Shown in pieces: positions 1 to 7,245 of a stretch of 12,720 nucleotides of DNA. Where the stretch lies: assembly GCA_018061525.1 (NCBI GenBank), contig JAGOUB010000017.1:1-12720 (forward strand). The letters run 5' to 3'. Under the pieces are notes generated by a model. That model was not told the DNA's origin, made no database searches, and saw only the letters and a list, made by a program, of their open reading frames with translations. Position 1 is the stretch's first letter. Every line of letters starts with the position of its first letter. The DNA is from Candidatus Peribacteraceae bacterium. GTDB taxonomy: Bacteria > Patescibacteriota > Gracilibacteria > Peribacterales > Peribacteraceae. The translations under genes were made by a program, and so were the position numbers.

Positions 1-2
1 CC

Positions 3-125
3 TTTAAGACGGGCTTCGGCGGCGAACTGCTCCCACTGGTCCACTGCTTCGATATCCCGCTCTCGCCGACGTATCGGCTGACGCGACTCTTTGAGCAGTT
101 CCGGAAGTGGAAGCGCGGGTTCTGA
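3..125 (+). CDS. C-terminal tail of a FemAB-like aminoacyltransferase (partial)
   Basis: The frame open from the left edge ends in TGA at 123-125 and gives about 40 residues, beginning FKTGFGGELLPL and ending LFEQFRKWKRGF. The FKxGFGGE segment, then a short beta strand, an LPLSPTYRL-type segment and a basic end, resemble the C-terminus of FemA/FemB/FmhB-family peptidoglycan-bridge aminoacyltransferases, which add amino acids from aminoacyl-tRNA to the cell-wall peptide. The match rests on this short stretch only; the catalytic GNAT folds lie outside the window. The next gene starts 49 bases later behind its own promoter, so the two need not be co-transcribed. Confidence 0.55.
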   Translation, partial: FKTGFGGELLPLVHCFDIPLSPTYRLTRLFEQFRKWKRGF

Positions 126-138
126 GAGTCGGTCGAGG

Positions 139-167
139 CTGACGGCTGCGGCGTTTTCCGCTATACT
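139..167 (+). promoter_or_regulatory. Sigma70-type promoter of the small membrane protein gene
   Basis: A -35 hexamer CTGACG (139-144) is separated by exactly 17 bases from a -10 hexamer TATACT (162-167). Only 7 bases separate the -10 box from the ATG at 175, so the expected transcription start falls on or next to the start codon. This predicts a leaderless mRNA. Confidence 0.6.
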
Positions 168-174
168 GGAGTGG

Positions 175-525
175 ATGCCCGAGACCAACACCCCGCCCGC
201 TCTCCCCACGCCCGCCACCGATCCGGTCGGGTCCATCGACGCGCGCCTGGATAAAATGATCGAGATCCTCGACCGCATGAACCGCCGCGACCGCTGGCGC
301 ACCATCGGCGGCTTCTTCCGCGGTGCAGTCGTCATCATCCCCACTCTCGTCATCATCCTGAGTTCGATCTGGCTCTACTTCTACGGCTCCAACCTGGTGC
401 AGGACTTCATCCAACAGACCACGAACCAGGCCGCCGAGCAGGCCCAAGAATCGTTCATGGACCGGATGCTGGAAGGATTCCAGATCCCGCAACAGCAGCA
501 GCCGGTAGCGCCGCGCGCACGGTGA
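175..525 (+). CDS. Small single-pass membrane protein, function unknown
   Basis: This is a 116-aa protein I do not recognise. It has a Pro/Thr-rich N-terminus (residues 1-17), a charged, probably helical segment (about 20-42), one strong transmembrane helix (about 49-70, from FFRGAVVIIP through SSIWLYFY), an amphipathic Gln/Asn/Ala-rich helix (about 72-100) and a Gln/Pro-rich basic tail. I infer that it sits in the cytoplasmic membrane with a coiled-coil-like domain on one side. I chose ATG 175 because it lies 7 bases after a good -10 box; the frame is open upstream, but those residues overlap the promoter and look non-coding. Its stop is 8 bases from the stop of the convergent lipoprotein gene. 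Confidence 0.75.
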   Translation: MPETNTPPALPTPATDPVGSIDARLDKMIEILDRMNRRDRWRTIGGFFRGAVVIIPTLVIILSSIWLYFYGSNLVQDFIQQTTNQAAEQAQESFMDRMLEGFQIPQQQQPVAPRAR

Positions 526-537
526 TCAGATGATCAC
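522..537. repeat. Perfect inverted repeat spanning two convergent stop codons
   Basis: GTGATCA (522-528) and TGATCAC (531-537) form a 7-bp inverted repeat with a 2-base centre. It contains the TGA of the small membrane protein (523-525) and the TGA of the minus-strand lipoprotein (536-534). No U-tract follows on either strand, so it is not a standard terminator. It may simply be a by-product of two facing TGA codons. Confidence 0.45.
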
Positions 538-1964
538 TGGCCAACGACCAGCCTTGAGACCTCCTCGGGCAGCATGCTCGTGGCGATCGGCAGGCTCGGC
601 AGGCGCAGGAACTGCGAGCGGCGGAAGCTCTTTTCGGGTGAGCCGCCGACACCGAACAGGTAACCGGCCGCGGCCGCGTGCTGCATGACGCGGTCGTTCA
701 CGCCGGCCTGCGGGTACGAGACAGACTGCACGTCGGCCCCGGCCTCGGTGAGCAGTTGGCGGCTCTGGCGGAGCTCTAGGTCGAGCTGGGCGTCGGTGAG
801 TGAGCGCAGGTCGTCGCCGGTGTGGCCGGCGGAGGCGATGTCGAAGCCCTGCGTAGCGAGGGCATTGATCGTCTGCTGGGTGATGCCGCTCAGGCTCACG
901 TCCTTGGTCTGGATGAAGAGTGTCGCCGTGGCGCCCGCCGTGCGTGCGGCGCTGGCCGCCGGGCCGATGGTCGTGGGCGTCACGCCGATGATCGTCAGGA
1001 TGGCCGACTTGGCCGGGACCGTTGTCCCCTTCTCCACCATTGAACCGAACTCCTTGAGCGTCAGCAGCGTCACGCCATCGGCCTTGAGGCGCTTGATGTG
1101 CGAGCCGAGCGCCTCGGCGGCGCCGGTCTGCGAGGCGTTGTACTGGAGTACCGGGACGTTGAAGCTCTCCTGGCGCACCGTCATCGGCGGCAGGAAGGGC
1201 TTGAGGTACTGCGTCGAGACGAAACCGGTCTGGCCGTTGAAAGGCACCTGCGCCCACTGGCCGTTCACCGAGAGCGGACGAACGAACGACTGGCCGGGCA
1301 GCTCGCCGAGCTTGTCGCCGGTCTTATCGGCGGTGGCGCGAACGTTGAGGAAGGCGAAGTCGACGAAGAGCAGGCCGTCGTAGCGCTTCTTCACCTCTTC
1401 CAGCTTGTCGGAGCTGACGAGCAGCGAAACGTACTGGAGTGAGACGTAGCCCTCCTGGCCGGCCGGCGTGCGCACGCGCGCCCAGGCAGCGTTGGGCAGC
1501 TCGACCAGGTCGAGGACCGTGCCCTGGTTGATGCGGACGAGCAGGGCGGAGTCGGAGTCGGCGCGCTCGCGCAGGTTCACGAAGGCGTTGGTCACGGTCA
1601 CGCGGTCCTTGCCGTCGCTCGCGTCGGCCTCGGCGCGCACGGCGTTCCAGCGCGAGACGAGGGCCGGGTCGATGGCCGTCAGTACGGCGCCCGTGGTGCT
1701 GGGCGGCAGGGCGGTCAGCGTTACGCCGGTGCCCGCGAAGGCGGAGGAGGACGAAGACGAGAGCGTGACGCCCAGTACGGCGCCGGTGCCCTCGGTATCC
1801 GAGGCGCGGACCAACTGGTCGAAGCGCGCGGCATCGTCGGCCGTGAAGACGAACTCCTTGTCGTCGGTCGCGCCGGACGAGGAACAAGCACTGAGAGCGA
1901 GGCCTGCGGCGATGGCGAGCAGGACGGTGACGGAAGCCGGGCGGCGGGACGAGGAGTGGGACAT
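534..1964 (-). CDS. Lipoprotein with two SH3 domains and a degenerate polysaccharide-deacetylase domain
   Basis: This is a 476-aa predicted lipoprotein. A basic start and hydrophobic helix end in the lipobox LALSAC, with lipidated Cys27. Two bacterial SH3 domains follow, at about 121-183 (NAFVNLRERADSDSALL...GYVSLQYV) and 199-258 (FLNVRATADKTGDKL...GFVSTQYL). The region from about 268 to 470 has the layout of a NodB polysaccharide deacetylase: VPVLQYN (270-276), AILTIIGVT (321-329), GFDIASAGHTGDDL (373-386), SYPQAGVND (416-424) and AAGYLFGVGG (432-441). The metal-binding residues look lost: the usual TFDDG is TIIGV and the usual HxxxH is not present. I infer a cell-wall-binding pseudoenzyme rather than an active deacetylase. 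It starts 11 bases after the argS stop, without a purine-rich ribosome-binding site, so it is probably translated from the argS transcript. Confidence 0.85.
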   Translation of the reverse strand: MSHSSSRRPASVTVLLAIAAGLALSACSSSGATDDKEFVFTADDAARFDQLVRASDTEGTGAVLGVTLSSSSSSAFAGTGVTLTALPPSTTGAVLTAIDPALVSRWNAVRAEADASDGKDRVTVTNAFVNLRERADSDSALLVRINQGTVLDLVELPNAAWARVRTPAGQEGYVSLQYVSLLVSSDKLEEVKKRYDGLLFVDFAFLNVRATADKTGDKLGELPGQSFVRPLSVNGQWAQVPFNGQTGFVSTQYLKPFLPPMTVRQESFNVPVLQYNASQTGAAEALGSHIKRLKADGVTLLTLKEFGSMVEKGTTVPAKSAILTIIGVTPTTIGPAASAARTAGATATLFIQTKDVSLSGITQQTINALATQGFDIASAGHTGDDLRSLTDAQLDLELRQSRQLLTEAGADVQSVSYPQAGVNDRVMQHAAAAGYLFGVGGSPEKSFRRSQFLRLPSLPIATSMLPEEVSRLVVGQ

Positions 1965-1975
1965 GGAGGGGTGGG

Positions 1976-3673
1976 TTACATGCGTTCGGGAAGCTGAAGC
2001 GTCAGTAGTCTAGCGCCAGTCTCGAGGACGGACGCAGTGACAGACGCCAGATGGAGGCGCAGAGTCTTCGTTTCACCCTCGGCCGTCAGGATCGGCGCGG
2101 CAGCGTAGAAGGCGTTGAATTCCTGGCAGAGACGGATCAAATACTGGGCCAGTGTGTGCGGCAGACGCTCGTCCGTGGCCGCCTGCAATGCCTCGGGGAA
2201 CATGCGCAGCGTCCCCACCAGCGCGCGGTCGCGCGGCTCCAGGGCCGGCGCCTCCTTGGGCAGCGGAAACGATTCGCCGCCGGCCTTGCGCAGCACCGAC
2301 TTGGCGCGCGCGTACGAGTACTGCAAGTACGGGGCGCTCACGCCGTCGAAACTCAGGAACTTCTCCCAGTCGAACACCAGCTCCATCTTGCGGTTCTGAC
2401 TCAAGATGCCGAAGACGAGCGCACCCACGCCGATCATTTCGGCCAGGGCCTCGGGGTCATCGGTCTGAATCGCCTCGCCACGCTCTTTGATGACGTCGCG
2501 CGCGCGGTCGACCGCCTCGTCGAGCACGTGCTCCAGTTTGAGGATGGTGCCCTTGCGCGTGCTCATCTTGCCGTCGGCGAAGCGCATGCGGCCAAAGAGC
2601 ACGTTCTCGAAATCAGGAAGCTTCCAGCCGAACTGCGCGCAGGTCGCGACGAGCTGCTCAAAGTGCAGCTTCTGAGCAATATCGGTCAGGATGTAGATCG
2701 CCTTCGGCTTGTATTCCTCCGCGCGGTACTTCATCTGCGTGAGATCGCGCGTGGAGTAGAGCGTGGCGCCGTCGCCCTTCACAATCAGGTACGGCGGCAT
2801 CTTCGTCTCCTCGGGGAAGACGACGATGAGCGAGCCGCCTTCGCCTTCCTTGAGCACGCCCTTCTTCTTTCCCTCCTCGATCACGGGCGCCATCTTGTCC
2901 TCGTAGAAGCTCTCGCCGTAGTCCACATCGAAAGCGACGTGCAGCCGTTTGTAGATGGCAGTGAGCGAGCGCTTGGTGACGCCCACGACCTCCTCCCAGA
3001 AGACACGCATCTCCTTGTCGCCGGCCTCCAGCTTACGGAAGGCGGCGCGTCCTTCGTCCTCGAGTTCCGGGTGCGCCTCGGCCTCCTGGTGGAATTTCAC
3101 GTACAGCTCGAGCATCTCGTCGAGCGTGCACTCCTTGGGCGACTTCGTGCCCCACTTGGCATACGCCACGGCCAACTTGCCGAACTGTGTGCCCCAGTCG
3201 CCGAGGTAGTTCCAGCGGATGACCTTCTCGCCGGCGTGCTCGTAGAAGTTGCTGACAGCCTGGCCCACCACCGTGCCGATGATGTGATGGATACCGAGCG
3301 GCTTGGCGATGTTCGGCTGCGAGTACTCCACGATCACGGGCGCGGCGCCCGACTTGGCCTTCTTCGGTTCGAGCGCGGCAAGCGTGTCGGCCAATCCGGC
3401 CAACAGCGCCGTCGCGGTGAGCGTCACGTTCACGTAGCCCGGACCCGCCACCTCGGCCTTCTCCACATCGGGATGCGAGACCAACACCTCGGCCAGCGAC
3501 TGGGCCACCTCCTTGGGATTTTTCTGCAGCTGCTTGCCAATTTTGAGGGCTACCGGCGTGCAGACGTCGCCGAATTGCGCGTCGCTCGGCGGCTGCCACA
3601 ACACCTCGATGTCCTTCGCCTGGTAAGCGGAAGCGAGGTGGTCGGCCGCTGCTTGAGAGAGAGAAAGAGACAT
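1976..3673 (-). CDS. argS: Arginyl-tRNA synthetase
   Basis: ArgRS is a class I synthetase that charges tRNA-Arg with arginine using ATP in the cytoplasm. The 565-aa length is normal. An N-terminal additional domain (about 1-90) contains FGDVCTPVALKIGKQL. The catalytic core includes SQPNIAKPL (118-126), WNYLGDWGTQFGKL (154-167), DGATLYSTRDL (301-311) and the KMSKS loop as KMSTRKG (369-375). The C-terminal DALR anticodon-binding domain runs from QYSYARAKS (451) to the typical end LPERM. The HIGH signature reads GIHH (127-130), so the first His and the Gly are changed while the last His remains. The start ATG at 3673 begins a plausible N-terminus and has only a weak -10-like box upstream. The downstream lipoprotein gene follows after 11 bases, forming a two-gene unit. 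Confidence 0.96.
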   Translation of the reverse strand: MSLSLSQAAADHLASAYQAKDIEVLWQPPSDAQFGDVCTPVALKIGKQLQKNPKEVAQSLAEVLVSHPDVEKAEVAGPGYVNVTLTATALLAGLADTLAALEPKKAKSGAAPVIVEYSQPNIAKPLGIHHIIGTVVGQAVSNFYEHAGEKVIRWNYLGDWGTQFGKLAVAYAKWGTKSPKECTLDEMLELYVKFHQEAEAHPELEDEGRAAFRKLEAGDKEMRVFWEEVVGVTKRSLTAIYKRLHVAFDVDYGESFYEDKMAPVIEEGKKKGVLKEGEGGSLIVVFPEETKMPPYLIVKGDGATLYSTRDLTQMKYRAEEYKPKAIYILTDIAQKLHFEQLVATCAQFGWKLPDFENVLFGRMRFADGKMSTRKGTILKLEHVLDEAVDRARDVIKERGEAIQTDDPEALAEMIGVGALVFGILSQNRKMELVFDWEKFLSFDGVSAPYLQYSYARAKSVLRKAGGESFPLPKEAPALEPRDRALVGTLRMFPEALQAATDERLPHTLAQYLIRLCQEFNAFYAAAPILTAEGETKTLRLHLASVTASVLETGARLLTLQLPERM

Positions 3674-3686
3674 CGGTTGAACAAAT

Positions 3687-3692
3687 ATGATA
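3687..3692 (-). promoter_or_regulatory. Possible -10 box of argS
   Basis: Read on the minus strand, TATCAT lies 13 bases before the argS ATG, in a locally AT-rich stretch that contrasts with the GC-rich surroundings. I see no convincing -35 hexamer 16-18 bases upstream. A shifted CATATT reading is also possible. The 5' leader would be only a few bases long. Confidence 0.35.
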
Positions 3693-3751
3693 CTCAGTTG
3701 TTCGAGCGGTACTGTACCAGCTCGATGCTGTTTTGAAAGGAGAGGACGAGC

Positions 3752-3925
3752 GGTACTTTTGGCAACGCGCCAAAAGTACCCAAAAACGCTGGCGCGCCGA
3801 GCCCCTCTCCATGGTTCTGCTTAGTCGTGACGCCCTCCCGAAGGAGGAAATATCCTTCGTACCCCTTCACCCCCGGCCGGCGCGCGCCCCTCCGTTCCAA
3901 AGACGCCACCATGCGCCGGAGGCGA
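3752..3925 (+). repeat. Dispersed repeat element, copy A (argS / lipoprotein gap)
   Basis: This 174-base element is about 92% identical to copy B at 8917-9094 in reverse orientation (10 substitutions and 4 gap bases by hand alignment). It opens with a perfect 12-bp hairpin: GGTACTTTTGGC (3752-3763), loop AACGC, GCCAAAAGTACC (3769-3780). Inside is a second hairpin, CCTCC-CGAA-GGAGG (3834-3847). Copy similarity also reaches a few bases beyond the hairpin (GACGA at about 3745). The element fills most of the 315-base gap 3674-3988 between two divergent genes, with its hairpin end facing argS. The remaining bases of the gap hold the argS upstream region and the region just ahead of the coiled-coil lipoprotein gene. 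No protein can be supported in it. Confidence 0.85.
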
Positions 3926-3988
3926 TGTTCGATCGTCGTGACGAAGTGTCGGTCTGTGCAAGATGCCGCAAGAATCAAATGTGATACC

Positions 3989-4840
3989 ATGAGAACCGTG
4001 CGACGTTCCTCCTTCCTCGTCCCGGCCCTGCTGCTTCTGGCAGCATGTTCGTCGAAGCCGGCGCCGATTTCGGGAACCGGCGCGGTGCAGGCCGTGTTGC
4101 CGGTACTGGAAGCCGTGGGACATGCGACAGAACTAAGCGGCACCGACTCGCTCCTTGCTCAGTCCGGCCGGCCGGCCGCGATGATGGGCGTCTTCGCCGC
4201 CGATTATTTGGACAGCCGCAGCCTCAGCCTGGCGCAATCGGCACTCATGGGCATCCGCGCGCAACAGCGCATCGACGAGCTCAACGATCCTGTCTCGGGC
4301 TCGGCCGCGACGGTCTACAGCGTGATGCAGGAGCTCCAGACCGCCGCCAACCTCGACGTGTCCGACATGCTCAACCGCTCGACCGACCGCGCCAAGACGC
4401 TCGACGACTACGTGCGCGACCTGGGCGGCATCATCCAGAAAGGCGCCCGCACTAACGACGCGCTCACCGCCGAGATCACCAGCCTAACCGCCGAGCGCAA
4501 GACCGTGCAGGCCGACATCAGCGCACTGGGTAAGAGCCAGAAGGAAGCCAGCCAGAGCAGCAACTTCCAGTTGGCCGGCGAGATCCAGACCAAGCTCGAC
4601 GCCGCCCAGTCCCGCCTGGACGAGATCGACCGCCAGCTCCAGGCCGACAAGGATGCCCAAAAGGCGCTCGGCACCATCGGCGGCGTGGCGGTCTCGCGCA
4701 AGACGGCCATCGAAGCCAACCGTGAAGTGCTGATTGCCGGCCTTAAAGTGGTCGATTTGCCCGAAACGGGCAATCTGGGCGTGCTCCAGGCCAGCAGCGG
4801 CTCGCGCAGCAGTAAAGCCGGCCCCTTCCGGGACTTCTGA
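3989..4840 (+). CDS. Coiled-coil lipoprotein, function unknown
   Basis: This is a 283-aa predicted lipoprotein. Two or three arginines, a short hydrophobic helix (9-19) and the lipobox LLAAC with Cys20 direct it to export and lipidation. The mature protein is mostly helical and Ala-rich. A long charged heptad-like segment at about 155-226 (from NDALTAEITSL to QADKDAQKAL) predicts a coiled coil. No catalytic motif or family is recognised. Its place 40 bases upstream of a VirB4-like ATPase suggests an envelope partner of that machine, but this is inference. The start is uncertain: ATG 3989 directly follows a weak -10-like GATACC (3983-3988), whereas an in-frame GTG at 3998 would fit a leaderless start. 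No ribosome-binding site is visible for either. Confidence 0.8.
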   Translation: MRTVRRSSFLVPALLLLAACSSKPAPISGTGAVQAVLPVLEAVGHATELSGTDSLLAQSGRPAAMMGVFAADYLDSRSLSLAQSALMGIRAQQRIDELNDPVSGSAATVYSVMQELQTAANLDVSDMLNRSTDRAKTLDDYVRDLGGIIQKGARTNDALTAEITSLTAERKTVQADISALGKSQKEASQSSNFQLAGEIQTKLDAAQSRLDEIDRQLQADKDAQKALGTIGGVAVSRKTAIEANREVLIAGLKVVDLPETGNLGVLQASSGSRSSKAGPFRDF

Positions 4841-4844
4841 GCGA

Positions 4845-4873
4845 TTGAGAGAAGGGCTGTTCTGTGCTACAAT
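4845..4873 (+). promoter_or_regulatory. Strong promoter of the VirB4-like gene
   Basis: A -35 hexamer TTGAGA (4845-4850) is followed after exactly 17 bases by a -10 hexamer TACAAT (4868-4873), with an extended -10 TG at 4865-4866. Both hexamers match the consensus at five of six positions, which makes this the best promoter in the window. It begins 4 bases after the stop codon of the upstream lipoprotein gene. Transcription should start near 4880. Confidence 0.75.
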
Positions 4874-4879
4874 AAGAGG

Positions 4880-7111
4880 ATTTCCGACACTCCCACCATC
4901 CCCCCGGCCCCGGCTCCCGCCGACTCCAAATCTCGCTCGAGCACTGTGCTCAGGGCGCTCGACGAGCTGCTCGGCATCGAGCGCGACGCCAAGTCTGTGC
5001 TGAAGGCCGGCGAGGACGAACGCCTGACGAGCGATGAGAAGCAGATCCTCAAGAGCTACGAGGAGGGCCTGCAGAAGATGCTCGACGTGATCGCCCCGTC
5101 GGCCATGGAGGTGCGCAAGAAGGAGCTCGTGCTGGGTGATCAGCTGGTGCGCACGCTCTATGCCTACAACTGGCCGCAGTTCATCTACCCCAACTGGCTC
5201 GCCCAGCTGGTGAACCTGAACGCCACCATCGACGTCAGCCACTTCATCTACCCGTCGAGCAATAAGGCGATCATGAAGATGCTCCGCAAGAAGGTGGCCG
5301 AGCTGCGCTCGTCCATCCGCATGCTCGAGCAGCGCGGCATCGTCCGCGACCCCACGCTGGAGGCCGCCCTGCAAGACGCGGAGGAGCTGCGCGATCTGCT
5401 CGCCCGCGGCGCCGAGAAGCTCTACCAGTTCGGGATGTACGTCTCGATCTACGCCGACGACGAGGACCACCTCAAGAAGGTCCAGACCGACATCGAGTCG
5501 ATCCTTGGCGGCAAGCTCATCCTCACCAAGCCGGCGATGTTCCAGATGGAGCACGCCTGGACGAGCACGCTCCCCCTCTGCCAGGACGAGATCGAGATCA
5601 ACCGCAACATGAACTCGTCGCCGCTGGCCACGAGCTTCCCCTTCTCTAGCTCGGACCTGACGGACGACCACGGCATCCTCTACGGACTGAACCGCCACAA
5701 CTCGTCGCTCATTATCTTCGACCGCTTCGACCTCCCCAACGCCAACTCCAACATCTTCGCCACCTCCGGAGCCGGTAAGTCGTTCACGGCCAAGCTGGAA
5801 ATCCTGCGCCACCTCATGATCGGCACCGAAGTGCTCGTGGTCGATCCGGAAAACGAGTACACCGGCCTCTGCCAGGCCGTCGGCGGTTCGTTCGTGCCGC
5901 TCTCCATCCAGAGCTCGCAGCGCATCAACCCCTTCGACCTGCCGGCCGCCATCCGCGGCGACGACGCCGGCCAGGGCGAAGTGCTGCGCGCCGCCGTCAT
6001 CAACCTGCACGGCCTGCTTAAGCTGATGCTCGGCGCCATCACGCCGGCCGAAGACGGCATCCTCGATAAGGCCATCCTCGACACCTACGCCCTCTCGGGC
6101 ATCACGCTGCAGACCGAGAACCCCGGCGAGCTGGAGCCCCCAACGCTCGGCCAGCTCGTGGATGTGCTTTCCACTACTGAGGGCGGCGAGCAGATGGGAC
6201 AGACGCTCCAGAAGTACACCAAGGGCTCGTTTGCCGGCCTCTTCGACCAGCCGACCAACGTTGAGCTTGGCAACCAGCTGGTCGTGTTCCAGATCCGCGA
6301 CCTTGAGGACCAGCTCCGCCCGATCGCGATCTACATCGTCCTGAACTTCCTCTGGAACCGCATCCGCGCCGAGCTGAAGAAGCGCATCCTCGTGATCGAC
6401 GAAGCCTGGAACCTGATGCAGTACGAGGATTCCGCCCGCTTCCTGTTCGGCATCGTGAAGCGCGCCCGCAAGTACTACCTGGGCGTCACGACCATCACGC
6501 AGGACGTGGATGACTTCGTGGAGTCGCAGTACGGCCGCCCGATCATCACGAACTCGTCGATGCAGTTCCTGCTCAAGCAGTCGCCCGCCACGATCGACTC
6601 GCTGCAGAAGCTCTTCTACCTGACGGACGGCGAGAAGTACGCGCTGCTCAACTCCGACGTCGGTCAGGGGGTGCTCTTCGCCGGCTATAAGCACGTGGCC
6701 ATGGAGGTGATCGCCAGCCCCGAGGAGGCCGCCTTCGTGACGACCAAGCCCGAGGAGGTGCTGGCCCAGCAGGCCGCCGCCACCGCCGAGAAGGCGCGCA
6801 AGGGCAAGCTCGAGAAACTGCAGGTGGTCGCGGTGCCCGAAGAACAGAAGGCCGAACTGGAGCAGATCGCCGTCCAGACCGCCGCCGTGCCCGCAGTACC
6901 CGTCGTGGTGGCCGGCACCATGCCCGACCCGCGCGAGCCGCGCCCAAACGTGGAAGGACTCACCGAGCCGCTCCCCGATCCGACTGCCCAGCCCGTCGCG
7001 CCTGCCGCCCCCGTGGCTCCTGCCGCGCCAGCCGAGGCTCCTGCTGAAGCCGCTCCCACTGAAACCCCCGCCCCCGAGGCTCCGGCCGCACCGGAAGAGC
7101 CGAAACAGTAA
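4880..7111 (+). CDS. VirB4/TraC-family secretion or conjugation ATPase
   Basis: This is a P-loop ATPase of the VirB4 class. Family members are hexameric motors at the inner membrane that drive type IV secretion, pilus assembly or DNA transfer. Counting from the ATT at 4880 (743 aa), it has an N-terminal VirB4-like domain (about 60-270), Walker A TSGAGKS (295-301), VVDPENEY (about 320), Walker B RILVIDEAW (502-510) and ITQDVDD (539-545). A Pro/Ala/Glu-rich, probably disordered tail follows from about 680. No ATG begins this frame. The first common start is GTG 4946, but ATT 4880 lies exactly where the promoter predicts the transcript begins and gives a natural N-terminus (M)SDTPTIPPAP. The 40-codon frame starts 11 bases after the stop. 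No other secretion-system component is in the window. Confidence 0.9.
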   Translation: MSDTPTIPPAPAPADSKSRSSTVLRALDELLGIERDAKSVLKAGEDERLTSDEKQILKSYEEGLQKMLDVIAPSAMEVRKKELVLGDQLVRTLYAYNWPQFIYPNWLAQLVNLNATIDVSHFIYPSSNKAIMKMLRKKVAELRSSIRMLEQRGIVRDPTLEAALQDAEELRDLLARGAEKLYQFGMYVSIYADDEDHLKKVQTDIESILGGKLILTKPAMFQMEHAWTSTLPLCQDEIEINRNMNSSPLATSFPFSSSDLTDDHGILYGLNRHNSSLIIFDRFDLPNANSNIFATSGAGKSFTAKLEILRHLMIGTEVLVVDPENEYTGLCQAVGGSFVPLSIQSSQRINPFDLPAAIRGDDAGQGEVLRAAVINLHGLLKLMLGAITPAEDGILDKAILDTYALSGITLQTENPGELEPPTLGQLVDVLSTTEGGEQMGQTLQKYTKGSFAGLFDQPTNVELGNQLVVFQIRDLEDQLRPIAIYIVLNFLWNRIRAELKKRILVIDEAWNLMQYEDSARFLFGIVKRARKYYLGVTTITQDVDDFVESQYGRPIITNSSMQFLLKQSPATIDSLQKLFYLTDGEKYALLNSDVGQGVLFAGYKHVAMEVIASPEEAAFVTTKPEEVLAQQAAATAEKARKGKLEKLQVVAVPEEQKAELEQIAVQTAAVPAVPVVVAGTMPDPREPRPNVEGLTEPLPDPTAQPVAPAAPVAPAAPAEAPAEAAPTETPAPEAPAAPEEPKQ

Positions 7112-7122
7112 AAAGGACAGGA

Positions 7123-7245
7123 ATGACCAAGGCACAACCGAGCCCGGTCATATTTGACGTATACAATAAATGTTCTATTGTATGCATCCTCTGCAATCGC
7201 GCGGAGGACTATTCACACCATCGGACAGGAGACTATCCCGCATGA
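7123..7245 (+). CDS. Small frame of 40 codons with a radical-SAM-like CX3CX2C cluster
   Basis: This frame encodes 40 aa, MTKAQPSPVIFDVYNKCSIV then CILCNRAEDY and a short His/Arg/Asp tail. It begins 11 bases after the VirB4-like stop, has AAGGA (7113-7117) five bases ahead of its ATG, and its TGA overlaps the next gene's start as ATGA (7242-7245). These features argue that it is translated and coupled. The cysteines (residues 17, 21, 24) are spaced CX3CX2C, and the surrounding NKC...C..CNR resembles the iron-sulfur loop of radical SAM enzymes. At 40 residues it cannot be a complete enzyme. It may be a remnant, a small metal-binding protein, or chance. Its middle is more AT-rich than its neighbours and coincides with a palindrome that might instead be regulatory. 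Confidence 0.45.
   Translation: MTKAQPSPVIFDVYNKCSIVCILCNRAEDYSHHRTGDYPA
7154..7183 (+). promoter_or_regulatory. AT-rich palindrome with a possible promoter
   Basis: ATACAATA (7161-7168) and TATTGTAT (7176-7183) form a perfect 8-bp inverted repeat around a 7-base centre. A -35-like TTGACG (7154-7159) lies just upstream, and the right arm offers a weak -10 (TATTGT, spacer 16). The symmetric layout over a promoter resembles a repressor operator for the 7242 gene. The stretch also lies inside the 40-codon frame, so the two readings compete. Confidence 0.35.

Noticed and set aside
2051..3736. Plus-strand open frame of 561 codons opposite argS
   Set aside because: The translation is Arg/Leu/Val/His-rich without recognisable motifs, and argS on the other strand has all ArgRS signatures.
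4946..7111. GTG 4946 as start of the VirB4-like gene
   Set aside because: It would discard 22 in-frame residues that directly follow a strong promoter. It is kept only as an alternative, because ATT starts are rare.
4484..7135. Very long open frame on the minus strand opposite the VirB4-like gene
   Set aside because: It is a low-complexity Gly/Leu/Val/Asp/His-rich translation with no family motif, mirrored exactly on a well-supported ATPase. High GC with biased third positions opens the antisense frame.
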